A DNA stretch of 64,000 bases, from NCBI GenBank assembly GCA_964019155.1, contig OZ025246.1, positions 4,460,566 to 4,524,565 of the forward strand, written 5' to 3'. The position numbers and the translations under genes are program-made. This DNA is from Osedax fenrisi. Its lineage: Eukaryota > Annelida > Polychaeta > Sabellida > Siboglinidae. The notes under the pieces were generated by a model. The model made no database searches. It saw only the letters and a program-made list of their open reading frames with translations, and was not told the DNA's origin. Below are positions 14,370-28,062 of this stretch, in pieces (the first letter of the stretch is position 1; every line of letters starts with the position of its first letter).

Positions 14370-14576
14370 ATTAGATAGCAATCATACATTAAAAGGAACT
14401 AAAAGTGTGCCTAAACGATGTGTGCGCGGTGATTCATTTCATTTTAAAGATTTTCAATCGATATAAAACTTATATTTATTGAAATCGTAATCCAGTGATT
14501 ATCGTAAATAGATCCGGATCCAGCCACTGATCCAGAAGTTACGGATACGCATAGTGTAGCTGGATCAACGTCAACC

Positions 14577-14607
<31 letters not shown>

Positions 14608-17600
14608 ATCCGACAGAGGATACCCAACGACCTTCAGATGAACCCACGATCATAGTGCCCCCAGTTATGGCCGGAAGGGACATGCACACCATGTTTGTAC
14701 CATTCATGATAGTCGTCACCTGTACACTAATTATTATAGTCGATATGAAAGTATATTCCCTAATAGTTATGTATACTTTATAATAATTTGATATATATTT
14801 GTAAATTTATTACACGTAAATTTATTCATGGTGGCGAAACCTTCGATTTTATTTGTTTACAAATATTTTTTATTTATTAAGAATTTTAAATTTATTCATC
14901 ATCTTTAACATGATGTATTCGATAAAAGTATAGATAAAAGTATTCGATATAAGTAACTTTAGTAAGTTCCTAAAATATGCATTTTAAGGGGCACCCTTCG
15001 AATCTAATAATGGGATTTAATACGTGCTCCATGTAAATTAATAGAGATTTCGTGCATATTGGGTAATACATAGCTCTTCAATTTAACTATAATTTCAATA
15101 TAGTTAACACTATAATTTTTATATATTAACGAATAGTAATTATATTGATCTATAAAGCGACAGTTTTTTTATGTGTTTATAATGTTTAATATGAATATTA
15201 TTGATTTTTTAATAACATATATCTATAGAGTATTCATAATTTTATACACATTTTCTAACAGAAAAAACTTGGATATAATAGAACTAGTTATTATCTATAT
15301 ATTCTGACAATTATATTATTATATTTACAATATTGAATTACCTTACCTTACCAGATCGGGATAGTTTCCCGAGCATATTCTACAATCTTTTTCCAGATGT
15401 TTCTATTTTTCATCGCTGTCTTCGCTTCTTCTACTGTTAGGCCTGTGTCATCAGTTAGTTGCTTTATATAGTTTCGTTTCGGTCGTCCAAGCTTTGTAAA
15501 TCCGTGAGCAGGCATCCACATTAGTACCACTTATAATCTCATTTTCGCTTCTGAAGCTGTGTCCAGCAAATCGTGTTCTTCTTTCCTGGATAGTCTTGGA
15601 GAGAGTAGGAATATTTCCATATAGTTTCTTGTTTGTTAAGTGTAGTTTCCATGATATATTAAATACTACTCTCAACATTCTTGTATATGTTCCGTCAAGT
15701 TTTCTTTCCAATTTTTTAGTGAGTGTCCATGCTTCAGATCCGTAAAGTAACACTGATTCTACTACTGCTCTGAAGAAATTTCTTTTGAGTGTTGCCGTAA
15801 GATTTGATTTCCATATTGAACTTAATTTGTCAAGAGCGCTCCAAGATTTGGCTATTCGGATCTTTATTTCCTTATCCATTGATGATATCTCACTTCCAAG
15901 ATATGTATAGTTATCTACAGACTTCAATTGTTTTCCATTTACAGATCTTACTTTATGGTCAGTGTTGATATTAAAATTCTGAGTTTTTCTAAATTTGAAT
16001 ACTGTTCATCATTTTTAGCTGGATGTATGTTCCAGAAAAAAATATCCTCTGAAAATCAAGATTAAGTAATTTTTAATTTATTAGTAGGATTGAAAATAGA
16101 ATTAATAGCTTCGAAAATAATATATATATAATTACAGATACAGGAATATACATACATATATATTTAGTCTTGGTGTATTTATAAACATATATAGATATAA
16201 TATATAATTTTATTACACCAGTGATTTCAATAACATATATTTAATATAACATATCTTATAAAACATAAATTAAATAGAATTAACAAATAATGTCGGTATT
16301 AAATGATAGATAATTATGATTGATTAATATTTGTAATAAAAAAACTCGGTTTTTAAAATTATTTTATTTATAATGAATTAAAACGAACAGTTCCTAGGCA
16401 GTTCTACTATTCCCTTAAAATGAACAAATAATTGATATCTATAATTTCATTGTAAAATTACATGTGAGATATAAAAAAAAATCCTATGTATTTTTTATCC
16501 TGCCATATTTATTAGCTATATATAGAAGAAAAAAAAGTAGGTACTATATATAAGAAATTGAACTATATTAAATAATAATACTCCATGCCTATTTTTTAAC
16601 ATGGTGAATTATATTATTGCTATATTTATCGGCAACGTTGCACGCCCCATTAAGATAACAATTGAATTATGATTTTATAACAAACCGTCATAAATAGTTA
16701 TAGCAAAGATTTTAATAAGGAAAGATATAACACTCACGCGAAATCGCGTAATTATATTTTGTATACAAAAACCAACAGCGCCACCTATATAAGGTCAATT
16801 TTCAGAGCTATGTTTTTTTTATAATGTAAATTCTTATCAAACTATGCAATTTAAAAATGAAAAATAATATGTTTTAAATTATTATTTTTATATAACAAAG
16901 CAATAGGATATGTTAGTTTTAAATGCTATCAATATCTATATGACGAGTAAAAGCTAATTTGTATTGCATGTAATTTAATAGAGCAATGAAAACATTGTAG
17001 TATTTAAATCGCGGCAAACCTAAATATATTTTGATACTGCTGCTAGCAGCGTGATGTATGAATACTAATCACGTTGCGTAGATTGGGTTATATCTTTGCT
17101 TCGCAAAATCTTTGATAATAATATATCAAAACATTAGAAAGTAATTATTTTAAAGATATTATCCTCTGAACATATTGTAATATACCCATTACATTTAAGT
17201 GAATGTTTCGTTTGCCTTTAATCAAATAAACATTTGTATATCGTGATATTCTTGATATATTAGCTATATTTTCATTTTAGTATTGTTAAAAGTATTCTAT
17301 TGTATATTTAATTAAAATATCAATATATTTATAATTTATTTCGTTAACATAATAATCTAATAATAATAATAATAAACTAATAAAATAATCTTAACGATAA
17401 TGATAAATAAACTGTCGATCATCAGAAAGAGGATCGATTCTCGGATCAGAAAGCTGATCAGAAAGCGGGAGAATGCCCTAGTCATGAACAGTATTCCCAA
17501 GTACAAAAGTTAGTGATGGTGATGATGACCAGGAGATGGAGGGGGAGGGGTAGGGGGTTCTACCCTTGCAGATAGAACTAGATGCTGCCTTCTGTAGTAG

Positions 17601-17885
17601 TAGTAGTTATGTCAATAATCGGGTTTCATTATGTCCATGTACACATTCATACGTATAAGTACATATATATATATAGTGAATATATTGAATATATTGGCAC
17701 CGGGAATACTAGCATTAATACCACTAGGTATAATCCAATGTTTTATGTTTATTTATTTCTCCGTTTTTTGTATCGTGTCGTTTTGTCTCACTGTTTGTCA
17801 CATTTATATATTTTGTTTATATATTTTATATAATTATATGGTATTTTTTTCTTTTTTTTATATAACCAGTAATATAATTTTAATC

Positions 17886-17959
<74 letters not shown>

Positions 17960-18044
17960 TTCAGTATTCACAGATGCAATTTAATAAACAAATGGCATAC
18001 TATGTATCACATATCATCACTTATCTAGTATTTATGAATATAAT

Positions 18045-18094
<50 letters not shown>

Positions 18095-21000
18095 CAGTTG
18101 CATTCTGAAAACCTAACTTTGTTTTTAAAATTAAAGATTTGTATATTCTATTCATATATAAATATTTATTTCATTTTCTAAATTTTATATAAAATATCTT
18201 TTGTCTGGTTTATATAATAAATTTGTAATTAATTTTACATTGATTTTCATTCAAATGATTATATATACCTTATATTATACATAAACATTATAATATATAT
18301 AATATATTGTAGTAAATATATATATATATATATATAACAAGAACAAAAATAATAGTAAAAATAAAAAATGTAATTCAATCAATAATACAAAATTATTAGG
18401 TTTTCTGAAATAACTAATTGTGATATTTGTTTTAAAAAAAAATTAGAATAATTGTAGCACATTGTATTTAAATATTGAAAATGTATAATAGAAATTTCTG
18501 CGATATATAATGTTCTTATATAATGTCCCTATATGAACCTTTAAAAGAGTGTACTTATGTACATAATGTATTGTAAGGAAATAATATATTGTATAAAAAG
18601 TCTAATAATATCCATAGATAAATATCAGGGTACAAAAATAATTGCTTTAAAATTAATAAAATACATAAATATATAAATAGCGGCTATTTTTTATTATTTT
18701 TTATTATTTTTTTTCCGTTATTTTGTTATCGTTATTTTTTTTTCCTGTTAATTTTGTTCCCAGATTCATATATATATTTTAATTATGTAGAAACTTTGAC
18801 TAGTATTACATATAAATATATAGTTACCATGTTTAATAAACTTTATTGAATAAAGTAGATGATTCCATTAAAAAGTCATTTTTAAAATCTTCTAAAAACA
18901 ATAGATAATTATAAAATTACTATTTCAAATGAAAATGATTTATCTATTATAATATTAAATATATATAGTTATAATAAACATGTAAATAATGATGAATTAA
19001 GTGTTTATACTCTCAGTTTTAATATAATATAATGGAAACTAAAAGGAAACTTGGCTGAAATAATTGTGTTTAAATATAATGTTTTCCAGATGAATAGAGC
19101 TTTTAATTTAAGAAAGAAAAGCGGTTGTGTTGTTGTTTTGGTTCAAAATGTATATAGTGAAACAAATAACTCACACAATAATTATTTATAATTTTTATAT
19201 ACATCAAATTACAAAAAATTATATATAAATATATATAATGAATTAATTGATATTAAATCAAAGAATTATAAAGATATAAATGTATTGACATGAATTTAAT
19301 CAAAATTGTTTAATCTTATTTTAGAACCTTTACTTTACATGTTTAATCAAATAATACATACATCTACTACTCCTAATCAAATGAAATTGAAATTATAATT
19401 CCTATACATAAAAATGGAATTATGAAGATATAAATAAGTATCGTCAAATTTTATTATTATCTCAGTTCTATAGACTATTTGAAAAATTTTTAGTAGAAGA
19501 ATGGTATTATTTATCGAATAATACGTATTCTCTATTTTGGCACTCTGTTTTAATAAATACTATAAACTAATTATTTATTATTTAATATTTGAATTTGTTT
19601 AAATTATTCTTAATTTTGAATATGTCGGGTATATTTTTACGATTCAAAATAAAAACGTAACTTTAAATTAACATATAGAATTTTATTATCTTTATACTAG
19701 TGAAGATTTGAATACAATCCATATGATATAACAAAGAACTAGGAATTTCACTGATTGTAGATTGACTGACAAAATAATGTTCAGTAAGTATATAGAGTTA
19801 AAATATGGCTATGTTTTCCCTCATACGCTAAACTTCAAGCTTTTCTATTTAGAATTAGTATATCAATTATATATAATCCATATAAAACATATATAAGAAT
19901 ATATTTATTATAATTACACATATGTATTAAATTAGTATACAATACTATGTGCACATAATAAATTTCATATAGAAAAATATCATAAAGGAAAAATAGAGTC
20001 TATAAAACTTAATTTTGTACATGTTTATATGATGGTTTATATCACAATTTTTACATATAGTACAATGAATCTATTAAATATATTATAGAATAAAAAAAAT
20101 ATATTAAATATGTTATTGATTATAAAACGAAGTGTGATTGTCCTGTTGATACAAGTAGAGCGCCCCCACCGATTTAGACTGACCTGTAGAATGTAAACAG
20201 AGAATCACATATTGACGGTAATTCAAATACTTATTGTTTACTAATAAACAACATCAATTTATAAAATAGGATAGCGTTAAATATCGTTGATATAATATCT
20301 AATTAATAAATAATATTATAGTAAAATAGGTTATTATATGGGTTATTATATGTTATTAATCCCATCAGGAAAATAGCCCCCTGTATGATACCCCCTGTTA
20401 GAGACCTATCCCCCCCCCTTCGAGGACTATTCCCCACAGATAATATCTTTGGATAAAATAATTATATATTATATACAAATAATTATATTTACTATTTAAT
20501 AAAATAAAAATTTACTTTATTTTTTACTTTTATATTTGTCGATTTAATAGATAATTTAGTATATGAAAATTATAAAATTACTTTTAAAAATTGGTAAACT
20601 ACAACATATATATATATATCTACAACATATATAGTCAATCTGTTTGATCATATCTATTAGCGAAGAGTGTGACTATTTAAGTGACATGTGATAATGCATG
20701 ATGCCCACTTCAACGCAGCACTCACTACCCGAATACTTACATTATACTTACATCTCTCGTATGCACATATCGGTGTAATGAAGCGTTTCGTTTACATCAA
20801 CAGTTCAGCGTGTAAGCCGCACAGAGTTAATTAGTAAGAGTGCAAGTCTTACTTTAATTACATGAGAATTGTGTGAATATTAAGCATCGCAATGTAAGGC
20901 ATCGCAATGTAAGGCATCGCAGTGTTATGCATCGCAATGTAAGGCATCACAGTGTAAGGCATCGCAATGTAAGGCATCGCAATGTAAGGCTTGCAATGTA

Positions 21001-24000
21001 AAGCATCACAATGTAAGGCATCACAATGTAAGGCATCACAATGTAAGGCATCGCAATGTAAGGCATCATAATGTAAGGTATCGCAGTGTAAGGCATCGCA
21101 GTGTAAGGCATCACAGTGTAAGGCATCGCAATGTAAGGCATCACAATGTAAGGCATTGCAATGTAAGGCATCATGATGTAAGGCATAGCAATGTAAGGCA
21201 TCGCAATGTAAGGCATTGCAATGTAAGGCATCGCAGTGTAAGGCATCATAATGTAAGGAATCATGATGTAAGGCATAGCAATGTAAGGTATCGCAATGTA
21301 AGGCTTGCAATGTAAAGCATCGTAGTGTAAGGCATCATAATGTAAGGCATCGCAGTGTAAGGCATCGCAGTGTAAGGCATCACAATGTAAGGCATAGCAA
21401 TGTAAGGCATCGCAATGTAAGGCATAGCAATGTAAGGCATCGCAATGTAAGGCATAGCAATGTAAGGCATCACAATGTAAGGCATCATAATGTAAGGCAT
21501 CGCAATGTAAGGCATCACAATGTAAGGCATCGCAGTGTAAGGCATCATAATGTAAGGCATCGCAGTGTAAGGCATCGCAGTGTAAGGCATCACAGTGTAA
21601 GGTATCGCAATGTAAGGCATAGAAATGTAAGGTATCGCAATGTAAGGCATCATGATGTAAGGCATAGCAATGTAAGGCATCATGATGTAAGGCATAGCAA
21701 TGTAAGGCATCGCAATGTAAGGCATCACAATGTAAGGCATCGCAGTGTAAGGCATCATAATGTAAGGCATCGCAGTGTAAGGCATCGCAGTGTAAGGCAT
21801 CACAATGTAAGGCATTGCAATGTAAGGCATCGCAGTGTAAGGCATCATAATGTAAGGCATCGCAGTGTAAGGCATCATAATGTAAGGCATAGCAATGTAA
21901 GGCATCGCAATGTAAGGCATAGCAATGTAAGGTATCGCAATGTAAGGCATCATGATGTAAGGCATAGCAATGTAAGGCATCATGATGTAAGGCATAGCAA
22001 TGTAAGGCATCGCAATGTAAGGCATCGCAGTGTAAGGCATCGCAGTGTAAGGCATCACAGTGTAAGGCATCGCAATGTAAGGCATCACAATGTAAGGCAT
22101 TGCAATGTAAGGCATCATGATGTAAGGCATAGCAATGTAAGGCATCGCAATGTAAGGCATTGCAATGTAAAGCATCGCAGTGTAAGGCATCATAATGTAA
22201 GGAATCATGATGTAAGGCATAGCAATGTAAGGTATCGCAATGTAAGGCTTGCAATGTAAGGCATCGCAGTGTAAGGCATCACAATGTAAGGCATAGCAAT
22301 GTAAGGCATAGCAATGTAAGGTATCGCAATGTAAGGCATCATAATGTAAGGAATCATGATGTAAGGCATAGCAATGTAAGGCATCGCAATGTAAGGCATC
22401 ACAATGTAAGGCATCGCAGTGTAAGGCATCATAATGTAAGGCATAGCAATGTAAGGCATCGCAGTGTAAGGCATCGCAGTGTAAGGCATCACAGTGTAAG
22501 GCATCGCAATGTAAGGCATCATGATGTAAGGCATAGCAATGTAAGGTATCGCAATGTAAGGCATTGCAATGTAAGGCATCGCAGTGTAAGGCAATATAAT
22601 GTAAGGCATCGCAGTGTAAGGCATCATAATGTAAGGCATAGCAATGTAAGGCATCGCAATGTAAGGCATAGCAATGTAAGGTATCGCAATGTAAGGTATC
22701 ATGATGTAAGGCATAGCAATGTAAGGCATCATGATGTAAGGCATAGCAATGTAAGGCATCGCAATGTAAGGCATCACAATGTAAGGCATAGCAATGTAAG
22801 GCATAGCAATGTAAGGCATCACAATGTAAGGCATCGCAGTGTAAGGCATCACAATGTAAGGCATCGCAATGTAAGGCATCACAATGTAAGGCATCGCAGT
22901 GTAAGGCATCATAATGTAAGGCATAGCAATGTAAGGCATCGCAGTGTAAGGCATCGCAGTGTAAGGCATCACAGTGTAAGGCATCGCAATGTAAGGCATA
23001 TAAATGTAAGGTATCGCAATGTAAGGCATCATGATGTAAGGCATAGCAATGTAAGGCATTGCAATGTAAGGCATCGCAGTGTAAGGCATCATAATGTAAG
23101 GCATCGCAGTGTAAGGCATCATAATGTAAGGCATAGCAATGTAAGGCATCGCAATGTAAGGCATAGCAATGTAAGGTATCGCAATGTAAGGTATCATGAT
23201 GTAAGGCATAGCAATGTAAGGAATCATGATGTAAGGCATAGCAATGTAAGGCATAGCAATGTAAGGCATCGCAGTGTAAGGCATCGCAGTGTAAGGCATC
23301 ACAGTGTAAGGCATCGCAATGTAAGGCATATAAATGTAAGGTATCGCAATGTAAGGCATTGCAATGTAAGGCATCGCAGTGTAAGGCATCATAATGTAAG
23401 GCATCGCAGTGTAAGGCATCATAATGTAAGGCATAGCAATGTAAGGCATCGCAGTGTAAGGCATCGCAGTGTAAGGCATCACAGTGTAAGGCATCGCAAT
23501 GTAAGGCATATAAATGTAAGGTATCGCAATGTAAGGCATCATGATGTAAGGCATAGCAATGTAAGGCATCGCAATGTAAGGCATAGCAATGTAAGGCATA
23601 GCAATGTAAGGCATAGCAATGTAAGGCATCGCAATGTAAGGCATTGCAATGTAAAGCATCGCAGTGTAAGGCATCATAATGTAAGGAATCATGATGTAAG
23701 GCATAGCAATGTAAGGTATCGCAATGTAAGGCTTGCAATGTAAGGCATCGCAGTGTAAGGCATCACAATGTAAGGCATAGCAATGTAAGGCATAGCAATG
23801 TAAGGTATCGCAATGTAAGGCATCATAATGTAAGGAATCATGATGTAAGGCATAGCAATGTAAGGCATCGCAATGTAAGGCATCACAATGTAAGGCATCG
23901 CAGTGTAAGGCATCATAATGTAAGGCATCACAATGTAAGGCATCGCAGTGTAAGGCATCATAATGTAAGGCATAGCAATGTAAGGCATCGCAGTGTAAGG

Positions 24001-27000
24001 CATCGCAGTGTAAGGCATCACAGTGTAAGGCATCGCAATGTAAGGCATCACAATGTAAGGCATCGCAGTGTAAGGCATCACAATGTAAGGCATCGCAGTG
24101 TAAGGCATCATAATGTAAGGCATCGCAGTGTAAGGCATCGCAATGTAAGGCATAGCAATGTAAGGCATAGCAATGTAAGGCATCGCAATGTAAGGCATAG
24201 CAATGTAAGGCATCGCAATGTAAGGCATCGCAATGTAAGGCATCACAGTGTAATGCATCGCAATGTAAGGCATAGCAATGTAAGGCATCGCAATGTAAGG
24301 CATAGCAATCTAAGGCATCGCAATGTAAGGCATCGCAATGTTAGGCATCACAATGTAAGGTATCGCAATGTTAGGCATAGCAATGTAAGGCATCACAATG
24401 TAAGGCATCGCAGTGTAAGGCATCATAATGTAAGGCATCGCAGTGTAAGGCATCGCAATGTAAGGCATAGCAATGTAAGGCATAGCAATGTAAGGCATCA
24501 CAATGTAAGGCATCGCAGTGTAAGGCATCATAATGTAAGGCATCGCAGTGTAAGGCATCGCAGTGTAAGGCATCGCAATGTAAGGCATAGCAGTGTAAGG
24601 CATCGCAGTGTAAGGTATCGCAATGTAAGGCATTGCAATGTAAGGCATCGCAGTGTAAGGCATCATAATGTAAGGCATCGCAGTGTAAGGCATCATAATG
24701 TAAGGCATAGCAATGTAAGGCATCGCAGTGTAAGGCATCGCAGTGTAAGGCATCACAGTGTAAGGCATCGCAATGTAAGGCATATAAATGTAAGGTATCG
24801 CAATGTAAGGCATCATGATGTAAGGCATAGCAATGTAAGGCATAGCAATGTAAGGCATCGCAATGTAAGGCATCGCAATGTAAGGCATCGCAATGTAAGG
24901 CATCACAATGTAAGGCATCGCAGTGTAAGGCATCATAATGTAAGGCATCGCAGTGTAAGGCATCGCAGTGTAAGGCATCGCAATGTAAGGCATAGCAATG
25001 TAAGGCATCGCAATGTAAGGCATAGCAATGTAAGGCATCACAATGTAAGGCATCATAATGTAAGGAATCATGATGTAAGGCATAGCAATGTAAGGCATCG
25101 CAATGTAAGGCATAGCAATGTAAGGCATCGCAATGTAAGGCATCGCAATGTAAGGCATCGCAATGTAAGGCATCGCAATGTTAGGCATCACAATGTAAGG
25201 CATCGCAATGTTAGGCATAGCAATGTAAGGCATCGCAATGTTAGGCATCGCAATGTTAGGCATCACAATGTAAGGCATCGCAATGTAAGGCATAGCAATG
25301 TAAGGCATCGCAATGTAAGGCATAGCAATCTAAGGCATCGCAATGTAAGGCATCGCAATGTAAGGCTTGCAATGTAAGGCATCACAATGTAAAGCATCAC
25401 AATGTAAGATATCATGATGTAAGGCTTGCAATGTAAGGCATCACAATGTAAGGCATCGTAATGTAAGGCATCACAATGTAAGGCATCACAATGTAAGGTA
25501 TCGCAATGTAAGGCATCGCAATGTAAGGCATCGCAGTGTAATGCATCACACTATAAAGCCTTCCCTCATTAATACCTACCTCATCAACGACCTGTAAGTC
25601 AATCACATGTGTGGCGCAGGCTAATAACAGCTTAGTACCATTACTCCCGCCTCTACCCCATCCACAGAACCCCTAGGGAGGGCGACCATCTTTACCAGTA
25701 CACAGATGAAACTCACGCATCAATAACCGCCTAGAGCCATACAACCCCACCCTCAACCCCGCCTCTCTAACCCAACCTTTGTAACTCCTCCTCTATCTTG
25801 TAGGTATAGTCTGCAATGATGCCTGTCCACCTACCATTACTTTACAACCCCACCATCAACCTCGTCTCTCCAACCCATCCTTCTACCCCCACCCACCCAT
25901 CCTTCTACCCCACCCTCAACCCCGTCTCTCTAACCCCACCCTCACCTCCCCCCCTCAGAATCCGGAAGGGTGTCAGGCAATCTCTACCAGTTCGTGGATG
26001 GTAGCAGGCAACCTAACGGTCAACCTAAGACCGTTATGGTCACTGTTGCCTCGGCTTCTGTAGCAAACAATATAACCATTATACCGCCGCAAACACCCGT
26101 CAAGGACATCTACGCAGGACATAGCCTTACGGATCTGCAGAAGTCTCCGAGACGTAAACCGTTTGTGGACCAACATTCTCCTCCTCCTCCTCCTCCTCCT
26201 CCTCCACAACCTTCTCCTCCTCCTCCTCCTCCTCCTCCTCCTCCTCCTCCTCCTCCTCCTCCATACTAACACTCTTTATCTTTAATTCCTTTCAGAAATG
26301 TTCCGAAGAAGATCCTACAATATCAGCCACCATTAATTGAAATGACCGATAACGCGGTTAGTGATATCAAGTTCATAGGTCAGTAGGTCACCGGTTCATA
26401 GGTCAGTAGGTCAGTGGACGCAGTAATGCAAACAAACCCGTAGTGAAGACATAGTAGTTATAGTTGTGCGAGTGATAGTGACCACCCTTTACAATTGTTC
26501 AGTGTATCAGTACATCTACCACTAGTTGTTTGCACTGCGATGTTCTCCCCCGATGTTATGTAAGGCGTGGGTTAGAGCTAATGTAAAGTTAGTGTGATAC
26601 CTTCATCTTGAAGTTCACCCTGGATGGGATGAAACGACTCCACCAATAATAAAAACAGCGATAATTAAAATATATTGATATAATGTGCGACTTATCATGG
26701 ACCAACTTATTAATGCCTAGTTTGCTATTGGCCAGTTTTTGCAACTTAATAGCGCACAATTTAACATCATCCATATATATATTGTACGGCTTTCTAACAC
26801 ACAACTACATTTAATTCATTCACTATGAATAATATGGATTCTATCTATTGGTAAAATCAGTAATATTATATTTATTTAAGGTAGATTATGATGAATTCTT
26901 AACCTTTCATTTTTATTTACACTTTGTTTATAATATTTTATTTATATAACGTTAGAAAATATATGAACCTATGAAATAATTTAATAACTAATTTTATTTT

Positions 27001-27046
27001 GAATCAATATTATATTATTAAATTAATAAAGTATATACTTATTACT

Positions 27047-27078
<32 letters not shown>

Positions 27079-28031
27079 ATTCTAGCTTATTTATCTTATA
27101 TATATATTATATCATATAATAACCTATTACTATATATTAATACTATTAATAAAAAAGTAATATGTATATATAAAATATATACAAATGTATATAAAGATTA
27201 TTACCGGACTGGTTTATCAACTTTGATTATTCATAGCACTCATAGGTTAAGATATTTCAAAATTCCATTCATTAAAATACGTAATTATTATTTTATACAT
27301 AAATATGTATATATATGTATATATATATAAATAAACAATATTACATTGCATTCTCAGCCCATTACATAACATTACCATTGCATGTAGATGGAGTTTGCAG
27401 GCAGGTTAGCCAACCAGATCAACAGAAACCGGCAGACAATTGTGACGAGGAATAAAGTACTGGACACGTTAGCAGGCGATTATAGACTAGGCAGTGTAGT
27501 TATAATAGCAGTAGTAGTTATAATAGCAGCAGTAGTAGTTATAATAGCAGTATTTATAGCAGTAATAGTAATAGTAGTATTTATAATAGCAGTAATAGTT
27601 ATAATAGCAGCAGTAGTAGTTATAATAGCAGTATTTATAGCAGTAATAGTAATAGTAGTATTTATAATAGCAGTATTTATAGCAGTAATAGTAATAGTAG
27701 TTGTTATAATAGCAGTATTTATAGCAGTAATAGTAATAGTAGTATTTATAATAGCAGTATTTATAGCAGTAATAGTAATAGTAGTAGTTATAATATAAGT
27801 AGTTATAATAGAAGTAGTAGTTATTGTTAAGAATAAAAGCGTCAAGGCTTATGTATATTTATTTAGTATCGAAGTGCCCAACATGTGGCTATCGGCTGCT
27901 TTATATAGCAACGTGTCTAGCATGCGTTATGCGGTCATGCATGACGACCATGCAGGAATTCGCGGGCGTGTGCTAGGCGCGAGTATGATGTATATGGCGA
28001 GTGATAGTAATATGCGTATAATAATAATAAG

Positions 28032-28062
<31 letters not shown>

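Noticed and set aside
20870..25560. CRISPR array
   Set aside because: Units are contiguous 15-mers without unique spacers, in a eukaryotic intron.
20858..25606. Very long open frames (up to 825 codons) of repeated ALHCD, MPYIA or HRNVR units
   Set aside because: They arise because the 15-bp unit is a multiple of three and lacks stops in several frames on both strands; no start context, splice support or non-repeat sequence.
25973..26272. Arg-rich or Pro-rich small proteins
   Set aside because: (CTC)n/(GAG)n repeat translation within NPAT exon 8 and its intron.
27388..27845. Hydrophobic membrane-like proteins (AVIVIVVFIIA and its antisense)
   Set aside because: These are translations of a trinucleotide microsatellite following exon 10.
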